A stretch of DNA of 64,000 nucleotides from JARFQH01 sp963825595 (GTDB lineage: Bacteria; Desulfobacterota; Desulfobacteria; Desulfobacterales; SG8-13), in contig CAWGUE010000020.1 of NCBI GenBank assembly GCA_963825595.1, positions 8,741 through 72,740 on the forward strand, read 5' to 3'. The stretch's first letter is position 1. Each line of letters starts with the position of its first letter. The notes under the pieces are model-generated. The model did not search any database. It saw nothing but the letters and a program-made list of their open reading frames with translations, and was not told the origin of the DNA. Both the position numbers and the translations under genes were made by a program. Below are positions 61,730-64,000 of this stretch, piece after piece.

Positions 61730-64000
61730 GTGCCCGCCACGATAATTCTCGTCGACGACCATCCCGTATTCCGCCAGGGGCTTCGCCACCTGCTTGCCAA
61801 GGAGAAGGATCTCACCGTTGTGGGCGAAGCTAACGACGGTCAAATGGCGATCGACCTGGTACGCCAAAAGTGTCCCGATCTTACGGTTATGGACATCAAT
61901 ATGCCGCATCTTAACGGGATCGAGGCCACCCGGCAGATCATATCGGAGTGCTCCGCTACCCGCGTTTTGGCCCTGTCGGTGCATTCCGGCAAACAATTTG
62001 TCAGGGACATGATAGAGGCGGGCGCGTCGGGCTACATCCTCAAGGAGAGCATCCCGGAGGAGATGATTGAAGGCATCCGATCGGTGCTTGCCGGAAATGT
62101 ATATTTAAGCAAATCCATCTCCAGCACACTGGTTTCAGACTACAAGGCGCTCGTTTCTGAATCCAGGCCCGAACCCGACGAACGGTCCACACAGATTTTG
62201 TACACCAAACTGCACCGACCGCCGATCGCTAACCATGTGATCCCCAGGACACGATTGATCGAGGTGTTGGCGAATGGTGCGGAAAGTCCTCTGACGTTGA
62301 TTGTCGCTCCGGCCGGTTACGGCAAAAGCATTCTGGCCAGCCAGTGGCTGGATGTGGCGGAACTTACCGGTGCCTGGGTGTCGCTGGATAACGGCGACAA
62401 CGATCTGCGTGTGTTTTTGAACTATATCATTGAAGCCATCCAAAGCGTGGTTCCACAGCAGGAGTTAAAGACGAGATCATTCTTGGCGGCCCACAAATTG
62501 CCGTCCGTGAAGGTGATCAGCCAGCACCTGCTGAACGACCTGGAACAAATACCTGACTCCTTTATCCTCGTTCTGGACGATTATCACCATATCCACACCG
62601 ACTCGATACACGATTTTTTTTCGGAACTGCTGGTGCATCCATCGCCTCACATGCACCTGGTGCTGCTCACCCGGCGGGATCCGCCCCTGCCTTTGACATC
62701 TCTTCGCGCCCGGGGAATGTTGAATCTGATATCCACGAAAGACCTCCGCTTTACCGTTCAGGAAACAAAATCTTTTTTGGAGCGATTTTTACGCATCGCC
62801 ATTGCGGACAATACCGCGCAAGTTTTAGAAGAAAAAATGGAAGGCTGGGTGACCGGTTTGCACCTGGCGGCCCTGTCCATCCGGAACGAAGCCGACCAGG
62901 AACGGTTGATCGTCGGGTTGCTGGAGACGACTCGATACGCGCGGGATTACCTGATGCAAGAAGTCTTTTCTATAATTCCACCGAAGTTTCGTCGGTATTT
63001 CCTGCAATCCGCCATATTGGACCGTTTTTGTGCCCCGATTTGCGACGCACTATCCCTGGATGATTCGGAAGGGCAACAAATGGAAGCGGATGCCAGCGGC
63101 CGGGATTTCATCACCTGGCTGATCAAAATGCAATTGTTTGTCATTCCCCTAAATAACAGCAACCGGTGGATTCGTTACCACCACATGTTTCGAGACCTCC
63201 TGCTTGACTTACTAAAACAAAGATACAGCGCCGAGGAAATCGCCGCACTCCACGTCCGGGCCTGTGAGTGGTTTTCAGGAAATAGCTTCATTGATGAAGC
63301 CCTCAAACACGCACTCGCTGCGGGGAACGAAGTCGGTGCGGCTCATTTGCTGGAACAGAATCGACAGGCTGTACTAAATGCCGACAGATGGTATGTCCTC
63401 GAGAGATGGCTGTCCATGTTGCCTGATAATTTGGTGCGACAGCAACCGGGCCTCTTATTGGCTAAAGCCTGGATGCTGTATCATCATTTTGAGATTTCCA
63501 GGATTCCACCGGTTATCGATGCCGCCGAATCGCTGTTGAGCGACTCCCAGGATGATCTATCTCTCAGAGGGGAGATCGATTTCTTCCGCGGCTATTTTTA
63601 TTATTTTCAAAATCAAGGCCGTGCGAGCCTGAAACACCTCGATGATGCCAGAGAACGGGTTCTCGATACCCATCATGAAATTCGCGGTCAGATCGAAATC
63701 CTGCATGGATTGGCCACTCAGATGCAGGGGCACGAAGAAGACGCACTCGACACCCTGAATCATTTCCTCCTTCACCCCCAATGGGCCGGGGGTATAACCC
63801 GGACGAGGCTATTAGTAACGTTGGTATACATTCATGTTATGTCAGGCAATCTGAAACAGGCCGCCATGGCCAATCAGAGGCTCCATGACTGCGCCTCAAA
63901 AGGCAACTATGACTATGCCAGGGTGTGGAGTGTTTATCTCGGAGGGCTCATTCACTTTTATCGACATGACGTTGATATGGCCATTGACTACTTCGTTCGA
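61730..64000 (+). CDS. REC-STAND (MalT-like) response regulator, truncated by the window end
   Basis: Starts at GTG 61730 with AAGGAG six bases upstream, and is open through the last base (757 codons, no stop). Residues 1-120 are a receiver domain: acidic Asp9-Asp10, phosphoacceptor Asp55 (MDINMPHLNG), Ser83 and Lys105 (SGYILKES). A short linker leads at about 157 to a MalT-like STAND ATPase: YTKLHRPPIANHVIPRTRLI, Walker A at 193-200 (APAGYGKS) and DSFILVLDDYHHIHTD (Walker B). Helical repeats (ALAAGNEVGAAHLLEQN) follow. A LuxR-type HTH would be expected beyond the window. No DNA-binding domain follows the receiver. It is the probable partner of the kinase upstream. Confidence 0.88.
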   Translation, partial: MPATIILVDDHPVFRQGLRHLLAKEKDLTVVGEANDGQMAIDLVRQKCPDLTVMDINMPHLNGIEATRQIISECSATRVLALSVHSGKQFVRDMIEAGASGYILKESIPEEMIEGIRSVLAGNVYLSKSISSTLVSDYKALVSESRPEPDERSTQILYTKLHRPPIANHVIPRTRLIEVLANGAESPLTLIVAPAGYGKSILASQWLDVAELTGAWVSLDNGDNDLRVFLNYIIEAIQSVVPQQELKTRSFLAAHKLPSVKVISQHLLNDLEQIPDSFILVLDDYHHIHTDSIHDFFSELLVHPSPHMHLVLLTRRDPPLPLTSLRARGMLNLISTKDLRFTVQETKSFLERFLRIAIADNTAQVLEEKMEGWVTGLHLAALSIRNEADQERLIVGLLETTRYARDYLMQEVFSIIPPKFRRYFLQSAILDRFCAPICDALSLDDSEGQQMEADASGRDFITWLIKMQLFVIPLNNSNRWIRYHHMFRDLLLDLLKQRYSAEEIAALHVRACEWFSGNSFIDEALKHALAAGNEVGAAHLLEQNRQAVLNADRWYVLERWLSMLPDNLVRQQPGLLLAKAWMLYHHFEISRIPPVIDAAESLLSDSQDDLSLRGEIDFFRGYFYYFQNQGRASLKHLDDARERVLDTHHEIRGQIEILHGLATQMQGHEEDALDTLNHFLLHPQWAGGITRTRLLVTLVYIHVMSGNLKQAAMANQRLHDCASKGNYDYARVWSVYLGGLIHFYRHDVDMAIDYFVR

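Overview
The window looks like a chromosomal segment of a Desulfobacterota (former Deltaproteobacteria) bacterium, most likely a Desulfobacterales-type anaerobe. This is inferred from family content: a GrdB-like selenoprotein read through UGA, a trio of small DsrE/F/H-like proteins, a DUF2760-Hsp70-Hsp70 operon, two GEMM-I (c-di-GMP) riboswitch-like leaders and an isolated fumarate-reductase-type flavoprotein. No rRNA, tRNA, CRISPR array, transposase or phage module was recognised. Most genes are single or in short operons on both strands.

Region by region. 0.2-5.7 kb: a His/Tyr-rich exported protein, an aromatic-ring FAD monooxygenase, an MFS transporter and a membrane metallophosphoesterase. 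5.8-8.7 kb: a flagellin-IN-motif protein with an internal duplication, preceded by a riboswitch and terminator, then a small exported protein. 9.1-12.3 kb: a quinone-oxidoreductase-like MDR enzyme, exported histidine phosphatase, PilZ protein, OsmC protein and START-like protein. 12.4-17.1 kb: branched-chain amino acid genes, leuC-leuD divergent from ilvB-ilvN. 17.4-25.4 kb: a LOV-like PAS protein lacking the photoactive Cys, a MoaD/ThiS-like protein ending Gly-Gly-Met, an HtrA-like protease behind a second riboswitch, a CBS protein, YwbE, a catalytically dead HtrA homologue and a GlpD remnant whose middle has been deleted. 25.7-33.5 kb: RlpA, a probable 6S RNA, a glycerophosphodiesterase, DUF6279/DUF3500/NERD/DUF1847 proteins and a thioesterase. 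33.6-39.2 kb: the selenoprotein with its SECIS hairpin, MscS, an atypical ADP-ribosylglycohydrolase, an ABM protein and a membrane endonuclease/phosphatase. 40-49 kb: the flavoprotein, a ZIP transporter, a proteasome-fold Ntn-hydrolase-like protein, a tight metallopeptidase/ATP-grasp/methyltransferase operon, a frameshifted 4Fe-4S protein and an Asp/Glu racemase. 49-56 kb: the DsrEFH-like cluster and the Hsp70 pair. 56.6-64 kb: a giant sensor kinase with four tandem periplasmic binding domains and a REC-STAND (MalT-like) regulator running off the window end, separated by a four-helix-bundle gene between TGGAGT microrepeats.

How genes fit together. Two similar c-di-GMP-type aptamers, each followed by an intrinsic terminator, precede a flagellar-type protein and a periplasmic protease, and a PilZ effector lies nearby. 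This suggests a local c-di-GMP output set. The kinase and the REC-STAND protein are probably a two-component pair. The peptidase/ATP-grasp/methyltransferase operon is the best candidate for an undescribed pathway. All assignments come from reading the sequence; no database search was run.
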